The notes: generated from the sequence alone by a model not told the origin. 64,000 bases of DNA from Meinhardsimonia xiamenensis (GCF_900102905.1 NZ_FNFV01000001.1:317501-381500), one strand, 5' to 3'; numbered from the stretch's first letter, positions 1-9,471 are shown. Program-made: numbers and translations.

Positions 1-1
1 C

Positions 2-262
2 CCGCCGGTGCACACCGTCAGCCTCGATCTGACCATCGCCAATGACGCGGGCGTTCTGGGGCGCATCTGCACGTTGATCGGCGAGCAGAAGGCAAATATC
101 TCCGATCTGCAGTTCATTGACCGGAAACCGGACTTTTACCGTCTCATTGTTGACGTCGATCTGAGGGACGCTGAGCACCTGCACGCTCTGATGGTTGCGC
201 TCGAGGCGGAATCGGATGTCGCCGCGCTGGCGCGCCATCGCGACATCAAGCGCAAACCCTGA
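2..262 (+). CDS. rsh: RelA/SpoT-family (p)ppGpp synthetase/hydrolase, C-terminal ACT domain (5' end outside window)
   Basis: Only the last 86 residues are in the window; the reading frame is open to the left edge. The visible part is one ACT fold: beta-alpha-beta-beta-alpha-beta with the 'NDAGVLGRICTLIGEQ' ligand-loop region and the 'ISDLQF' strand, as at the C terminus of bifunctional alphaproteobacterial Rsh proteins that make and hydrolyse (p)ppGpp in the stringent response. The ACT domain is regulatory and senses the ribosome or amino acids. Assignment as Rsh rather than another ACT protein rests partly on position: in Rhodobacterales this gene precedes a DUF2062 gene and pdxJ, as here. 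The catalytic domains cannot be judged. Confidence 0.8.
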   Translation, partial: PPVHTVSLDLTIANDAGVLGRICTLIGEQKANISDLQFIDRKPDFYRLIVDVDLRDAEHLHALMVALEAESDVAALARHRDIKRKP

Positions 263-297
263 GGCAGGGGCGGGACTGGACGGGCAAGAAAACCACA

Positions 298-972
298 ATG
301 GTCTTCAAGCGCAGAGATCGGCGAACCTGGCTGCAGCGGATCGGGGACGCCATCTATCCGCGCGGCGGCTGGCTGCGCGCGGCCAGCTATGTGTGGCACC
401 GTCTGCGCCGGTTGCCCGATCCGCCGCACAAGATTGCCCGGGGCGTGGCTGTCGGCATCTTCGTGAGCTTCACGCCGTTCTTCGGCTTTCACTTTCTTCT
501 GGCGGCCGGTCTTGCGCTGCTTGTCCAGGGAAATGTGCTGGCCGCGCTTCTGGCCACCTTCGTGGGCAATCCGCTGACCTTTCCGCTCATCGCCACGCTG
601 AGCCTCGAGGTCGGCAACGCCATTCTCAACCTTCCCGGCGGCATGCCGCTGCCACATGTCGTGAGCGCCTTCTCGCACGCATCCGTCGAGCTTTGGTCGA
701 ATTTCACCGCCATCTTCGACGAGCGCACCGCGCATTGGGACAATCTGGCCGAGTTCTGGCACACGGTGTTCGTTCCCTACGCCGTGGGCGGGATACTTCC
801 CGGGCTGTTTTTCGGCATGCTGGGCTACTGGCTGACCCTGCCGGCGGTGACGGCCTATCAGAAGCGCCGCGCCCGCAAGCTGCGCGACCGGCACGCACGG
901 CGTCGGGCCGAGGCGCTGGCACAGGGTGCCATTCACCGCGAGAGGCAGGGCGCCGCTGCGGGGCGCGAATGA
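298..972 (+). CDS. DUF2062 domain membrane protein
   Basis: A 224-residue protein with a basic N terminus (residues 1-45, many Arg and Trp) followed by a DUF2062 core: a hydrophobic stretch at about 50-85, the conserved 'FVGNPLTF' turn near 88-95, a soluble loop at about 110-150, and a last membrane segment at about 165-190. The tail is strongly basic. DUF2062 proteins are inner-membrane proteins of unknown biochemical function. The ATG follows rsh by 35 bases and pdxJ starts 76 bases downstream, so co-transcription in the rsh-pdxJ-acpS-lepB block is likely. No function beyond family membership can be stated. Confidence 0.85.
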   Translation: MVFKRRDRRTWLQRIGDAIYPRGGWLRAASYVWHRLRRLPDPPHKIARGVAVGIFVSFTPFFGFHFLLAAGLALLVQGNVLAALLATFVGNPLTFPLIATLSLEVGNAILNLPGGMPLPHVVSAFSHASVELWSNFTAIFDERTAHWDNLAEFWHTVFVPYAVGGILPGLFFGMLGYWLTLPAVTAYQKRRARKLRDRHARRRAEALAQGAIHRERQGAAAGRE

Positions 973-1048
973 ACCGCGTGGCCCGCATTCCGGTCGTGCC
1001 GAAAAGCAATTAGACTGCCGCCCGAATCCCGGCTCAAGGAACCGTTCC

Positions 1049-1813
1049 ATGGCTCAGAGCAAGACCTCGGCGCGCCTGCGTCTCGGTGTGAACATCGACC
1101 ATGTCGCCACCCTGCGCAACGCGCGCGGCGGCAGCCTGCCCGACCCGGTGCGCGCCGCGCTTCTGGCCGAAAAGGCCGGCGCCGATGGCATCACCGCCCA
1201 TCTGCGGGAGGACCGCCGGCACATCGTCGATGACGACATCGCGCGGCTGATGGAGGTGCTCACCAAGCCGCTCAACCTCGAGATGGCCGCGACCGATGAA
1301 ATGCAGGCCATTGCGCTCCGCCACCGCCCGCACGCCGTCTGTCTCGTGCCCGAGCGGCGGGAGGAGCGCACCACCGAGGGCGGGCTCGAGGTGGCCGGCG
1401 ACGAAGCGCGGCTGAAGGCCTTCATCGCGCCGCTGCGCGAGGCGGGCTGCCGGGTGTCGCTCTTCATCGCGGCTGACCGCGCGCAGGTGGAGGCGGCGCA
1501 TCGCGTGGGCGCGGCGGTGGTGGAGCTTCACACCGGCGCCTACTGCGATTTTCACGCCGAGGGCCGCCAGCGCGAGCGCGACGAGGAGCTTCAGCGGCTC
1601 AGCGAGATGGCGACATATGCGCATTCGCTCGGCCTCGAGGTGCACGCGGGCCACGGGCTCACCTACGACACCGTCGGCCCCGTCGCCGCCCTGCCGGAAG
1701 TGCGCGAGCTCAACATCGGCCATTTCCTGATCGGCGAGGCGGTGTTCGTGGGACTCGCGGCGGCGATTTCCGAGATGCGCCGGAGGATGGACGCGGCACG
1801 CGGCGGGATCTGA
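1049..1813 (+). CDS. pdxJ: Pyridoxine 5'-phosphate synthase PdxJ
   Basis: The 254-residue product catalyses the last ring-forming step of DXP-dependent vitamin B6 synthesis, joining 1-deoxy-D-xylulose 5-phosphate with 3-amino-2-oxopropyl phosphate. Family motifs are clear: N-terminal '[15 protein letters not shown]', the '[14 protein letters not shown]' strand and active-site loop, '[10 protein letters not shown]', and '[10 protein letters not shown]' near the C terminus. The frame is open well upstream, but ATG 1049 gives the family's normal N terminus and has an AAGGA box 8 bases before it. It lies 76 bases after the DUF2062 gene and 13 bases before the next gene, within one operon. Cytoplasmic TIM-barrel enzyme. 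Confidence 0.96.
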   Translation: MAQSKTSARLRLGVNIDHVATLRNARGGSLPDPVRAALLAEKAGADGITAHLREDRRHIVDDDIARLMEVLTKPLNLEMAATDEMQAIALRHRPHAVCLVPERREERTTEGGLEVAGDEARLKAFIAPLREAGCRVSLFIAADRAQVEAAHRVGAAVVELHTGAYCDFHAEGRQRERDEELQRLSEMATYAHSLGLEVHAGHGLTYDTVGPVAALPEVRELNIGHFLIGEAVFVGLAAAISEMRRRMDAARGGI

Positions 1814-1826
1814 GCGAGGTAAGGAA

Positions 1827-2288
1827 ATGGAACGGCTTTCCCTGGTGGTGCCGGCATTGCTTCTCGCGGGGTTGCTTTCAGTCTCTTCGGCCGCCGCGCA
1901 GGAGGTCAGCGCCTGCGACTGGCGCAGTTCGGCGGAGAATCTTCCCGAACCGTGGGAGCGGCACACGCGCAGCTTTGCCAATGGGGATGTGCGCATCGCC
2001 ATTCTTGACGTGGTGGAACCGGCCTCTGCCGCCTTCCATCTCCTGGTGCTATCGCCGCCGTGGGCCGAGCTTGGCATGCGCCAGTGCCGCATTGTCTCGC
2101 TCGGCGAGGGCCTCGGATTCTTCTCCGCAACGCTTGCGGGCATGACCGCGCGATATGATCCCGCCTCCGGGCTCGTGCTCGACATCCCCGTCGAGCTGCC
2201 CGACTCCTCCACCGGAGAAGGCCGCCCGGCCCGGCTCAGGCTCATCGTCAACCAGGCCAGCGGCGAGATTCGCGCGTCGGTCGAATGA
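1827..2288 (+). CDS. Conserved hypothetical exported protein
   Basis: A 153-residue protein with a clear Sec signal peptide (hydrophobic residues 5-20, AAA cleavage site near residue 24) and a periplasmic remainder with two cysteines (about residues 30 and 72), which could form a disulphide. No enzyme motif is recognised. It sits 13 bases after pdxJ and its stop overlaps the acpS start (ATGA), so it is translationally coupled to acpS. A small exported gene at this position is common in related genomes, from memory. Function unknown. Confidence 0.75.
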   Translation: MERLSLVVPALLLAGLLSVSSAAAQEVSACDWRSSAENLPEPWERHTRSFANGDVRIAILDVVEPASAAFHLLVLSPPWAELGMRQCRIVSLGEGLGFFSATLAGMTARYDPASGLVLDIPVELPDSSTGEGRPARLRLIVNQASGEIRASVE

Positions 2289-2698
2289 TCATCGGCATCG
2301 GCACCGATCTGGCCAATATCGAGCGCATCGCGCGCACGCTCGAGCGCTTCGGCGACCGTTTCCGCAACCGCGTCTTCACCGAGGTGGAGCAGCGCAAGTC
2401 CGAGCGGCGGCGCGATGTCGCCGGCACCTATGCCAAGCGCTGGGCGGCGAAGGAGGCCTGCTCGAAGGCACTCGGCACCGGCCTGCGGATGGGCATCGCC
2501 TGGCGCGACATGGGCGTGGTCAATCTGCGCTCCGGCCAGCCGACGATGGAGCTGACCGGCTGGGCGGCCGAGCGGCTTGCGGCGATGACGCCACCGGGCC
2601 ATCGCGCGGTGATCCATGTGAGCCTCACCGACGATCACCCCTGGGCGCAGGCCTTCGTGGTGATCGAGGCGGTGCCGCTCGATCCCCCCGCGCCTTGA
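2285..2698 (+). CDS. acpS: Holo-[acyl-carrier-protein] synthase AcpS
   Basis: The 137-residue protein transfers 4'-phosphopantetheine from CoA to apo-ACP, activating it for fatty acid synthesis. Both Mg-binding residues of the family are present: Asp8 in '[13 protein letters not shown]' and Glu57 in '[16 protein letters not shown]', and the C terminus carries the usual '[15 protein letters not shown]' strand. The length is slightly above the 120-130 residues typical, because of the C-terminal tail. Start ATG 2285 overlaps the previous stop by 4 bases. A 62-base gap separates it from lepB, the usual neighbour. Confidence 0.95.
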   Translation: MIIGIGTDLANIERIARTLERFGDRFRNRVFTEVEQRKSERRRDVAGTYAKRWAAKEACSKALGTGLRMGIAWRDMGVVNLRSGQPTMELTGWAAERLAAMTPPGHRAVIHVSLTDDHPWAQAFVVIEAVPLDPPAP

Positions 2699-2760
2699 CT
2701 CGCGCCGGGGCGGGGCGCATGTAGCCGGGACATTCGGCACGGGGCAGGCGAGGCAGGCGC

Positions 2761-3546
2761 ATGGCGGCGAAAGCGGAGAAGGCTGGCGCCATTCTCGAGA
2801 CGGTGAAGACGATCATCTGGGCGGTGGTGATCGCCGGCGTCTTTCGCACGCTTTTCTTCCAGCCCTTCTGGATCCCTTCGGGCTCGATGAAGGACACGCT
2901 GCTGATCGGCGATTTCCTTTTCGTCAACAAGATGGCCTACGGCTATTCGCGCTACTCCTGCCCCTTTGGCCTGTGCCCCTTCTCCGGCCGCATCCTGGGT
3001 TCCGAGCCGCAGATCGGCGACGTGGTGGTCTTTCGCCACCCCGTGGCCGGAACCGACTACATCAAGCGCGTCGTCGGCCTGCCCGGCGACCGCATTCAGA
3101 TGCTGAACGGGGTGCTCTACATCAACGGCCGACCCGCTCCGCAGGAGCCTGCGGGCCAGTTCATCGAAACCTATGAAAAGCAGGGGCCTACCGGCAGCCT
3201 GCCGCAGTGCAAGAACTTCGGCGTGCCGCTCGGCGGCGACTGCGTGAAGGACCGCTACATCGAGACATTGCCGAACGGCGTGCGCCACAGCATCCTCGAC
3301 ATCCGCAACACGCCGCTCGATGATACGCCCGCCTATGTGGTGCCCGAGGGGCACTTCTTCGTGATGGGCGACAACCGCGACAACTCCACCGACAGCCGCG
3401 TGCCGCAGAACGCCGGCGGCGTGGGCTTCGTGCCGATGGAAAACCTCATCGGCCGGGCCGACCGGATCATGTTTTCCTCCGCCGGCCGGTCGCTCCTGTT
3501 CTTCTGGACATGGCGCGCGGATCGTTTCTTCAAGGAGATCCGGTGA
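2761..3546 (+). CDS. lepB: Signal peptidase I
   Basis: A 261-residue S26 peptidase that removes signal peptides from exported proteins at the inner membrane. An N-terminal membrane anchor (about 13-35) is followed by box B '[10 protein letters not shown]' with nucleophile Ser42, box D '[12 protein letters not shown]' with general base Lys102, and box E '[13 protein letters not shown]'. A Cys-containing insert ('[10 protein letters not shown]', about 65-75) is typical of alphaproteobacterial LepB. The protein probably has a second hydrophobic stretch near the C terminus ('SLLFFWTW'). The stop codon overlaps the GTG start of rnc by 4 bases, so the pair is coupled. Confidence 0.95.
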   Translation: MAAKAEKAGAILETVKTIIWAVVIAGVFRTLFFQPFWIPSGSMKDTLLIGDFLFVNKMAYGYSRYSCPFGLCPFSGRILGSEPQIGDVVVFRHPVAGTDYIKRVVGLPGDRIQMLNGVLYINGRPAPQEPAGQFIETYEKQGPTGSLPQCKNFGVPLGGDCVKDRYIETLPNGVRHSILDIRNTPLDDTPAYVVPEGHFFVMGDNRDNSTDSRVPQNAGGVGFVPMENLIGRADRIMFSSAGRSLLFFWTWRADRFFKEIR

Positions 3547-4232
3547 AGCTCTCGGCAGACCTCGCGGCCTTCTGTGAACGCCTCGGCCACCGCTTTGCCG
3601 ACCCGCGGCTCCTGATCCGCGCGCTCACGCACCCTTCAGTCTCCTCGCCGACACGGCCCGACAACCAGCGCCTCGAGTTTCTCGGCGACCGGGTGCTCGG
3701 GCTCGTGATGGCCGAGGCGCTTCTCGCAGCCGACCCCGAGGCGACCGAAGGCCAGCTTGCCCCCCGCTTCAACGCGCTCGTGCGCAAGGAAACGCTTGCC
3801 GATGTGGCGCGTGAGATCGAACTGGGCGCGGTGCTCAAGCTTGGCCGCTCCGAGATGCTCTCGGGCGGGCGGCGCAAGGCGGCGCTTCTCGCCGACGCGA
3901 TGGAGGCGGTGATCGCCGCGGTCTATCTCGACGCGGGCTTCGAGGCGGCGCGCGATCTCGTCCTGCGGCTGTGGGGGCCGCGCATCGCCGCCGTCGAGGC
4001 AGATGCCCGAGACGCCAAGACCGCGCTGCAGGAATGGGCACAGGCCCGCGGCCTGCCCGCCCCCGAATATGTGGAGACGGCCCGCACCGGCCCCGATCAC
4101 GCCCCCACCTTCACCATCGCCGCGCGGCTCAAGAGCGGCGAGGAGGCGGTGGCCGAGGGCCGCTCCAAGCGCCAGGCCGAGCAGGCCGCGGCGCGGGAGC
4201 TGTTGCGGCGCATGGAGGCCGGCGATGAGTGA
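3543..4232 (+). CDS. rnc: Ribonuclease III
   Basis: The 229-residue product cleaves double-stranded RNA in rRNA and mRNA maturation. The N-terminal nuclease domain carries the signature '[13 protein letters not shown]' (Glu45, Asp49) and a second acidic cluster around '[19 protein letters not shown]'. A double-stranded RNA-binding domain fills about 155-225 ('[14 protein letters not shown]', then an Arg/Lys-rich '[14 protein letters not shown]' helix). The frame is open 11 codons further upstream inside lepB, but GTG 3543 (GTGA overlap with the lepB stop) gives the expected N terminus. The 3' end overlaps era by 8 bases. Confidence 0.94.
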   Translation: MKLSADLAAFCERLGHRFADPRLLIRALTHPSVSSPTRPDNQRLEFLGDRVLGLVMAEALLAADPEATEGQLAPRFNALVRKETLADVAREIELGAVLKLGRSEMLSGGRRKAALLADAMEAVIAAVYLDAGFEAARDLVLRLWGPRIAAVEADARDAKTALQEWAQARGLPAPEYVETARTGPDHAPTFTIAARLKSGEEAVAEGRSKRQAEQAAARELLRRMEAGDE

Positions 4233-5142
4233 GAAGACCACCCGCTGCGGCTTTGTCGCCCTGATCGGCGAGCCCAACGCCGGCAAGTCCACCCTGCTCA
4301 ACCGCATGGTCGGGCAGAAGGTCTCGATCGTCACCCACAAGGTGCAGACGACCCGCGCCCGCATCCGCGGCGTGGCCATCGAGGGAGATGCGCAGATCAT
4401 CTTCGTCGACACGCCGGGCCTTTTCCGCCCCCGCCGCCGGCTTGACCGCGCCATGGTCGCCGCCGCCTGGTCCGGCGCGGCCGATGCCGATGTGGTGGTG
4501 CTTCTCGTCGAGGCCCACCGCGGCATCACCCCTGGCGTCGAGGACATCCTGGCAAATCTCGCCGAACGCGCCGCCGGCCGGCCCGTGGCGCTTGCCATCA
4601 ACAAGATCGACCGGGTCAAGCGCCCCGAGCTTCTGGCGCTCGCGAAGGCCCTCAACGAGCGTTTCGACTTCGTGCGCACCTTCATGATCTCGGCCGAAAA
4701 GGGCGACGGCGTTGACGACCTCAAGCGCTGGCTCGCCGACGAGATGCCCGAGGGCCCCTGGCTCTACCCCGAGGACCAGATCGCCGATCTGCCCCTGCGG
4801 ATGCTCGCCGCCGAGATCACGCGCGAAAAGCTTATGCTACGGCTTCACGACGAGCTGCCCTATCAGCTCACCGTCGAAACCGAGCGCTGGGAGGAGCGCA
4901 AGGACGGCTCCGTGCGCATCGACCAGGTCGTCTATGTCGCGCGCGAAACCCACAAGGGCATCGCCCTCGGCCGCCGCGGCGAGACGATCAAGGCGGTGGG
5001 CCAGGCCGCGCGCGCCGAGCTGGAGGAGATGCTCGGCCGGCGCGTGCATCTCTTCCTCACCGTCAAGGTCCGCCCGCGCTGGGAGGAGGAGGCCGAGCGC
5101 TACCGCGAAATGGGCCTCGACTTCTCCGAGGGTCAGGGCTGA
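4225..5142 (+). CDS. era: GTPase Era
   Basis: A 305-residue ribosome-assembly GTPase that binds the 3' end of 16S rRNA. GTPase motifs: G1 'GEPNAGKS' (15-22), G3 'DTPG' (62-65), G4 'NKID' (126-129) and the 'SAEKGDG' G5. The C-terminal third is the KH RNA-binding domain, containing '[15 protein letters not shown]'. The start at ATG 4225 overlaps the rnc stop by 8 bases; the frame is open far upstream within rnc, but that extension is not part of the family. Cytoplasmic and membrane-peripheral. It is last of the coupled lepB-rnc-era set, with the DUF1491 gene 6 bases downstream. Confidence 0.96.
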   Translation: MSEKTTRCGFVALIGEPNAGKSTLLNRMVGQKVSIVTHKVQTTRARIRGVAIEGDAQIIFVDTPGLFRPRRRLDRAMVAAAWSGAADADVVVLLVEAHRGITPGVEDILANLAERAAGRPVALAINKIDRVKRPELLALAKALNERFDFVRTFMISAEKGDGVDDLKRWLADEMPEGPWLYPEDQIADLPLRMLAAEITREKLMLRLHDELPYQLTVETERWEERKDGSVRIDQVVYVARETHKGIALGRRGETIKAVGQAARAELEEMLGRRVHLFLTVKVRPRWEEEAERYREMGLDFSEGQG

Positions 5143-5148
5143 GCGGCC

Positions 5149-5481
5149 ATGGCGCGGCTCACCGCCGATTTCTGGGTGCGCGCCTACATCGCGCGGCTGG
5201 CGCAGGAGAACATCCCCGCCTTCATCACCGCCCATGGCGATGACACCGCCGGCGCGGTGATCGTCAAGCTCAACCGCCTCGACGGCACCGCCACCGCCTT
5301 TCAGCGCAGCTTCGACCCGCTCACGGGCGCCCGCCGCTGGATGGTGCTCGCCGAAGGCGCGGAGGACGAGGTGGACGCCACGCTTGCCCGCCAGCGCAGC
5401 TTCGACCCCGATCTGTGGATCATCGAGGTGGAGAGCCGCGAGGGCCGCCACCTGCTGGACGAACCGGGCCTTGCCGACTGA
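5149..5481 (+). CDS. DUF1491 family protein
   Basis: A 110-residue soluble protein with the DUF1491 layout: 'FWVRAYIARL' near the N terminus, a mixed strand core ('AVIVKLNRLDG'), and the C-terminal 'RSFDPDLWIIEVESREGRHLL'. This family is almost confined to Alphaproteobacteria and its role is unknown. It follows era by 6 bases and is probably the last gene of the operon. In many relatives recO comes next, by my recollection; here the next gene is an oppositely oriented Sua5-type gene, so the operon ends early. Confidence 0.85.
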   Translation: MARLTADFWVRAYIARLAQENIPAFITAHGDDTAGAVIVKLNRLDGTATAFQRSFDPLTGARRWMVLAEGAEDEVDATLARQRSFDPDLWIIEVESREGRHLLDEPGLAD

Positions 5482-5499
5482 GGCAGCGCGCCCTGCTCA

Positions 5500-5523
5500 C
5501 ATCATCCTGGTGAAAATACCCTC
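5500..5523. repeat. Possible short intergenic element of the kind repeated in Rhodobacterales
   Basis: Between the convergent DUF1491 and Sua5 genes a short AT-containing motif reads 'CATCATCCTGGTGAAAATAC' plus a few bases (minus strand GGGTATTTTCACCAGGATGATG). From memory, similar GGGTATTT...CCA.GA.GA.G strings occur many times between genes in Rhodobacterales chromosomes, often near 3' ends. Only one copy is seen in this window, so the repeat status is recollection, not shown here. Confidence 0.3.
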
Positions 5524-5573
5524 GCCGAAGGCATCGGCCTGAGCGGGGCTCGATGCCCCGGTCAGGCCGCGCC

Positions 5574-6524
5574 TCACCCCCGCGGCGCCGCGGCGCGCCT
5601 GAGCCGGTCGTTGATCGCCCGCCCGAGCCCCTCCTCGGGGATGGGCGAGACGGCGATCGCCTCCGCCCCTTGCGCGTCGAGCTGCCGCAGGAAGGCAAAG
5701 AGATTGGCCGCCGCCTCGCGCAGATCGCCCGAGGGCGAGAGATTGAGCGCCGACCTTTCTACGGGCCCGAACCCCAGCAGCACCTCGCCGGGCCGCGCCT
5801 CGCGCGCGTCAAGCCGCAGCCGGGCGCGCGGCGCATAATGCGAGGCGAGTTGGCCCGGCGCATTCGGCCGCTCCGGCGCTGGTGCCGGCGCCCCGAGGCT
5901 CGTTCCGAGACAGGCCTCGATCTCCTCCGCCGGCACACCACCGGGGCGCAAGAGCATTGGCCTCGGCGTGAGCGCCACAATGGTCGACTCAAGCCCCACC
6001 TCGCAGGGGCCGGCATCGAGCACTGCTGCGATGCGGCCCTTGAGCCCTTCGAGCACATGTTCGGCCGTGGTCGGGCTCACGCGGCCCGAGGGGTTCGCGG
6101 AGGGTGCCGCCACCGGCCGGCCCACCGCGCGCAGAAGGGCCTGGGCCACCGGGTGCGCCGGCACCCGCACCGCCACCGTCTCAAGCCCGGCGGTGACCAG
6201 CTCCGAGATCCGCGCCTCGGGGCGCAGGGGCAGCACCAGCGTCAGCGGCCCCGGCCAGAAGGCGCGGGCCAGCCGTTCGGCGGCCTCGTCGAAGACGGCG
6301 ATCTTCCGCGCCGCTTCGATATCGGGCACGTGCACGATCAGCGGGTTGAAGCGCGGTCTTCCCTTTGCCTCGAAGATCGCCGCTACCGCCCGCCCGTCCG
6401 TGGCATCGGCGCCAAGGCCGTAAACCGTCTCGGTGGGGAACGCCACGAGCCGCCCGGCGCGAATCAGCCGGGCCGCTTCCTCGATCCCGGCGGGATCGGC
6501 GGGGAGGGTGCGGGTCTCTTCCAT
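5574..6524 (-). CDS. L-threonylcarbamoyladenylate synthase (Sua5/TsaC type)
   Basis: A 316-residue enzyme that makes threonylcarbamoyl-AMP from threonine, bicarbonate and ATP for the t6A37 modification of ANN-decoding tRNAs. The N-terminal YrdC domain (about 10-200) has 'GRLVAFPTETVYGLGADA', 'KGRPRFNPLIVHV' and 'APSANPSGRVSPTTAEHV'. The linker 'GQLASHYAP' and a C-terminal Sua5 domain (about 225-316) show the long Sua5 form rather than the short TsaC form. It faces the DUF1491 gene convergently. Its start is about 135 bases from that of the divergent acyl-CoA dehydrogenase. t6A chemistry also links functionally to MtaB further along (42-43 kb). Confidence 0.9.
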   Translation of the reverse strand: MEETRTLPADPAGIEEAARLIRAGRLVAFPTETVYGLGADATDGRAVAAIFEAKGRPRFNPLIVHVPDIEAARKIAVFDEAAERLARAFWPGPLTLVLPLRPEARISELVTAGLETVAVRVPAHPVAQALLRAVGRPVAAPSANPSGRVSPTTAEHVLEGLKGRIAAVLDAGPCEVGLESTIVALTPRPMLLRPGGVPAEEIEACLGTSLGAPAPAPERPNAPGQLASHYAPRARLRLDAREARPGEVLLGFGPVERSALNLSPSGDLREAAANLFAFLRQLDAQGAEAIAVSPIPEEGLGRAINDRLRRAAAPRG

Positions 6525-6660
6525 CCTGTGACGCAGCGTCCGGCTTGCGGGGAACGGGCTCTCGGCTCAGGCTTTCGGCGGGTTGCCCCGCCTCAGCGCG
6601 GTCAATAAACCTCGCCTGCGGCCAAGCCAAGGCCCGCGGCAAGCTCTGGAGGCTCGATCA

Positions 6661-8379
6661 ATGTCCTATCGCGCGCCCGTCGCCGAGTTCCGCTTCCTTT
6701 TCGATCATGTGGTCGATCTCGGCCAGGTCACCGCCACCGAGCGTTTCGCCGAAGCCGCGGGTGATGTCACCGACGCGATCCTCACCGAGGCTGGCCGGAT
6801 GTGCGAGGAGGTGCTCGCGCCGCTCCAGCGCGTCGGCGACCAGCACCCGGCGGTGCTGGAGAACGGCGTCGTGCGCACCTCGCCGGGCTTTGCGGAAGGC
6901 TATCGCGCCATTGCCGAGGGGGGGTGGATCTCCACCTCCGCCCCACCCGAATATGGCGGCATGGGCCTTCCGCAGGCGCTGACCACGGCGGTCAACGAGA
7001 TGATGGCCTCGGCCTGCCTGTCGCTGCAGCTCAACCCGCTGATGACGCAGGGCCAGATCGAGGCGCTCGAGCATCACGCGAGCGAGGAGCTCAAGGCGCT
7101 CTACCTGCCAAAGCTCATCTCGGGCGCATGGTCGGGCACGATGAACCTCACCGAGCCGCAGGCGGGCTCCGACGTGGGCGCGCTGCGCAGCCGCGCCGAG
7201 CCCGCGGGCGACGGCACCTACCGCATCACCGGGCAGAAGATCTTCATCTCCTGGGCCGACAACGACTTCACCGAGAATGTCTGCCACCTCGTGCTCGCCC
7301 GCCTGCCGGACGGTGCACCGGGGACGAAGGGCATCAGCCTCTTCATGGTGCCCAAGCGCCTCCCCAATCCTGACGGCAGCGTTGGCGAGGCAAACAGCCT
7401 GCGCGTGGTGAGCCTTGAGCACAAGATGGGGCTGCACGGCTCGCCGACGGCGGTGATGGAGTATGACGGCGCCACCGGCTGGATGGTGGGTGAGCCGCAC
7501 AAGGGGATGGCGGCGATGTTCACGATGATGAACAACGCCCGCCTCGGGGTGGGCGTTCAGGGCATCGGCGTGGCCGAGGGCGCCTTCCAGAAGGCACTGG
7601 CCTTCGCGCTCGAGCGCCGGCAGGGCCGCGCGCCCATCGAGAATCCCACCGGCACCATCATCGACCACGCCGATGTACGGCGGATGCTGATGACCATGAA
7701 GGCCGAAACCTTCGCCGCCCGCGCCATCGCGCTCGCCAATGCCATTGCCACCGACATGGAGAAGGCCACCGGCACCGCCGACTGGGCGGCGCGGGCGGCG
7801 CTTCTGACACCCATCACCAAGGCCTTCGGCACCGAGACCGGCATGAAGGTGGCCGAGCTCGGCATGCAGGTACACGGCGGCATGGGCTACATCGAGGAGA
7901 CGGGTGCGGCGCAGTTCTACCGCGATGTGCGGGTGACGGCGATCTACGAGGGCACCAACGGCATTCAGGCGATGGATCTTGTGGGCCGCAAGATGCGCGA
8001 CGGCGGCGAGGCGGCCTTCCGCCTCATCGACGAGATCGAGAAGGATGCCGAAGCCGCCCGCGGCCGCCTGCCCGACCTCGCCGGCCCCGTCTGGGAAGCG
8101 GCCGAGACCCTGCGCGAGACCACCGAATGGCTGGTGGCGCAGGGCGACATCAACGAGCGTTTCGCGGGCGCGATCCCGTTCCTGCGCGCCTTCGCCCGCG
8201 TGCTGGGCGGCCACTACCACCTGCGCGCTGCCATCGCCGAGGGCGGCAACGGCCCGCGCACGGCGCTCGCACGCTTCTACGTCACCCGCCTTCTGCCCGA
8301 ACACACGGGCCTTTGCGCGCATGCCCGCGCCGGCGCAGCCGATCTCTACGCGCTTGCGCCCGAGGAGTTCGCCGCGTGA
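6661..8379 (+). CDS. Acyl-CoA dehydrogenase with extra C-terminal domain (DmdC-like)
   Basis: A 572-residue FAD enzyme: N-terminal extension 'MSYRAPVAEFRFLFDHVVDL', then the full ACAD fold with 'MNLTEPQAGSDVGALRSRAEP' and 'QVHGGMGYIEETGAAQFYRDVRV', catalytic Glu in 'IYEGTNGIQAMDLVGRK', and about 110 extra C-terminal residues. This long architecture is that of DmdC, the 3-methylmercaptopropionyl-CoA dehydrogenase of DMSP breakdown, and of several paralogues acting on other acyl-CoAs; the substrate cannot be settled from sequence. ATG 6661 has GGAGG 8 bases upstream. Its stop overlaps the start of the MBL gene. Electrons would go to ETF and the ETF-QO encoded at 12.1 kb. Confidence 0.88.
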   Translation: MSYRAPVAEFRFLFDHVVDLGQVTATERFAEAAGDVTDAILTEAGRMCEEVLAPLQRVGDQHPAVLENGVVRTSPGFAEGYRAIAEGGWISTSAPPEYGGMGLPQALTTAVNEMMASACLSLQLNPLMTQGQIEALEHHASEELKALYLPKLISGAWSGTMNLTEPQAGSDVGALRSRAEPAGDGTYRITGQKIFISWADNDFTENVCHLVLARLPDGAPGTKGISLFMVPKRLPNPDGSVGEANSLRVVSLEHKMGLHGSPTAVMEYDGATGWMVGEPHKGMAAMFTMMNNARLGVGVQGIGVAEGAFQKALAFALERRQGRAPIENPTGTIIDHADVRRMLMTMKAETFAARAIALANAIATDMEKATGTADWAARAALLTPITKAFGTETGMKVAELGMQVHGGMGYIEETGAAQFYRDVRVTAIYEGTNGIQAMDLVGRKMRDGGEAAFRLIDEIEKDAEAARGRLPDLAGPVWEAAETLRETTEWLVAQGDINERFAGAIPFLRAFARVLGGHYHLRAAIAEGGNGPRTALARFYVTRLLPEHTGLCAHARAGAADLYALAPEEFAA

Positions 8380-9431
8380 TGGATGCCGTGTCCGCCCCGA
8401 TCCGCACCCCGTGGGAAGAGCCGCCCGAGACAGGCGGGGCCGTTGAGGTGGCCGAGGGCGTGTTGTGGCTGCGCCTGCCGCTGCCGATGAAGCTCGACCA
8501 CGTCAACGCTTACGCCTTCGACGAGGGCGACGGCTGGGCGGTTCTCGACACCGGGCTCGACACGAAGAAGAGCCGCGCGATCTGGGAGGCGGTCCTTTCC
8601 GGCCCGCTCGCCGGGCGGCCGGTGCGGCGCGTCGTCGTCACCCATCACCACCCCGACCATGTGGGGCTTGCGGGCTGGTTCCAGACGCACCACGGCGCCG
8701 AGCTTCTGACCACGCGCACCGCCTGGCTCATGGCGCGGATGCTCACCCTCGACGAACAGGCCCGCCCCGCCGACGAGACGCTTGCCTTCTGGCGCGGTGC
8801 GGGCATGGACCCCGCCCTTTACGAGCGGCGCGCCCGCGAGCGCCCTTTCAACTTCGCCGATGTGGTGGCGCCGCTGCCGCTCGGCTTCCGGCGGCTGAAG
8901 GAAGGGGATGTCATCCGCCTCGGCGGGCGGCACTGGGACGTGCGCATGGGCGACGGGCACGCGCCCGAGCACGCAACCCTTTGGTCGCGCGAGGACAATC
9001 TCGTGATCGGCGGCGATCAGCTTCTGGCGACGATCTCGCCCAACCTCGGGGTTTATGCCACCGAACCCGATGCCGACCCGGTGGGCGAGTGGCTGGCCTC
9101 CTGCGAGCGCCTCAGCGCCTTCGCCCGCGATGATCAGCTGGTGCTGCCGGGCCACAAGCTGCCCTTTACCGGGCTTCCCGCACGCATGCGTCAGCTCATC
9201 GACAACCATCATGGCGCTCTCGAGCGCCTGCGCGACTGGCTCGTCGCTCCGCGCACCGCGGCCGAGTGTTTCAGACCGCTCTTCGCGCGCGAGATCGGCG
9301 CGGCGGAATATGGGCTGGCGCTCGTCGAGGCGGTGGCGCATCTCAACCACCTTCTGCACCGGCGCGAGGTGATCCGCTGGCGCAGGGAGGACGGCGCCTG
9401 GCTGTGGCAGCTTGCCCCGGAGGAGGGGTGA
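8379..9431 (+). CDS. MBL-fold metallo-hydrolase
   Basis: A 350-residue metallo-beta-lactamase-fold protein. The metal site motif 'THHHPDHVG' is at 88-96, followed by 'GDGHAPEHATLW' and 'GGDQLLATISPNLGVY', with a C-terminal helical extension like that of LACTB2/RNase Z-like and thioester-hydrolase members. The ATG shares one base with the preceding stop, so it is coupled to the acyl-CoA dehydrogenase, which suggests a hydrolase acting on a CoA thioester or related intermediate of the same pathway (inference). The long open frame upstream of this ATG lies inside the dehydrogenase gene and is not used. Confidence 0.85.
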   Translation: MDAVSAPIRTPWEEPPETGGAVEVAEGVLWLRLPLPMKLDHVNAYAFDEGDGWAVLDTGLDTKKSRAIWEAVLSGPLAGRPVRRVVVTHHHPDHVGLAGWFQTHHGAELLTTRTAWLMARMLTLDEQARPADETLAFWRGAGMDPALYERRARERPFNFADVVAPLPLGFRRLKEGDVIRLGGRHWDVRMGDGHAPEHATLWSREDNLVIGGDQLLATISPNLGVYATEPDADPVGEWLASCERLSAFARDDQLVLPGHKLPFTGLPARMRQLIDNHHGALERLRDWLVAPRTAAECFRPLFAREIGAAEYGLALVEAVAHLNHLLHRREVIRWRREDGAWLWQLAPEEG

Positions 9432-9442
9432 GGCGCGGGCGC

Positions 9443-9471
9443 GGGGTGCGCCGATTTGCGCGCCGCACCCC
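9443..9471 (+). terminator. Candidate hairpin downstream of the MBL gene
   Basis: GGGGTGCG (9443-9450) pairs with CGCACCCC (9464-9471), eight perfect pairs, 11 bases after the MBL stop. No T-run follows, so this is at best a weak or Rho-assisted terminator. Confidence 0.3.
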
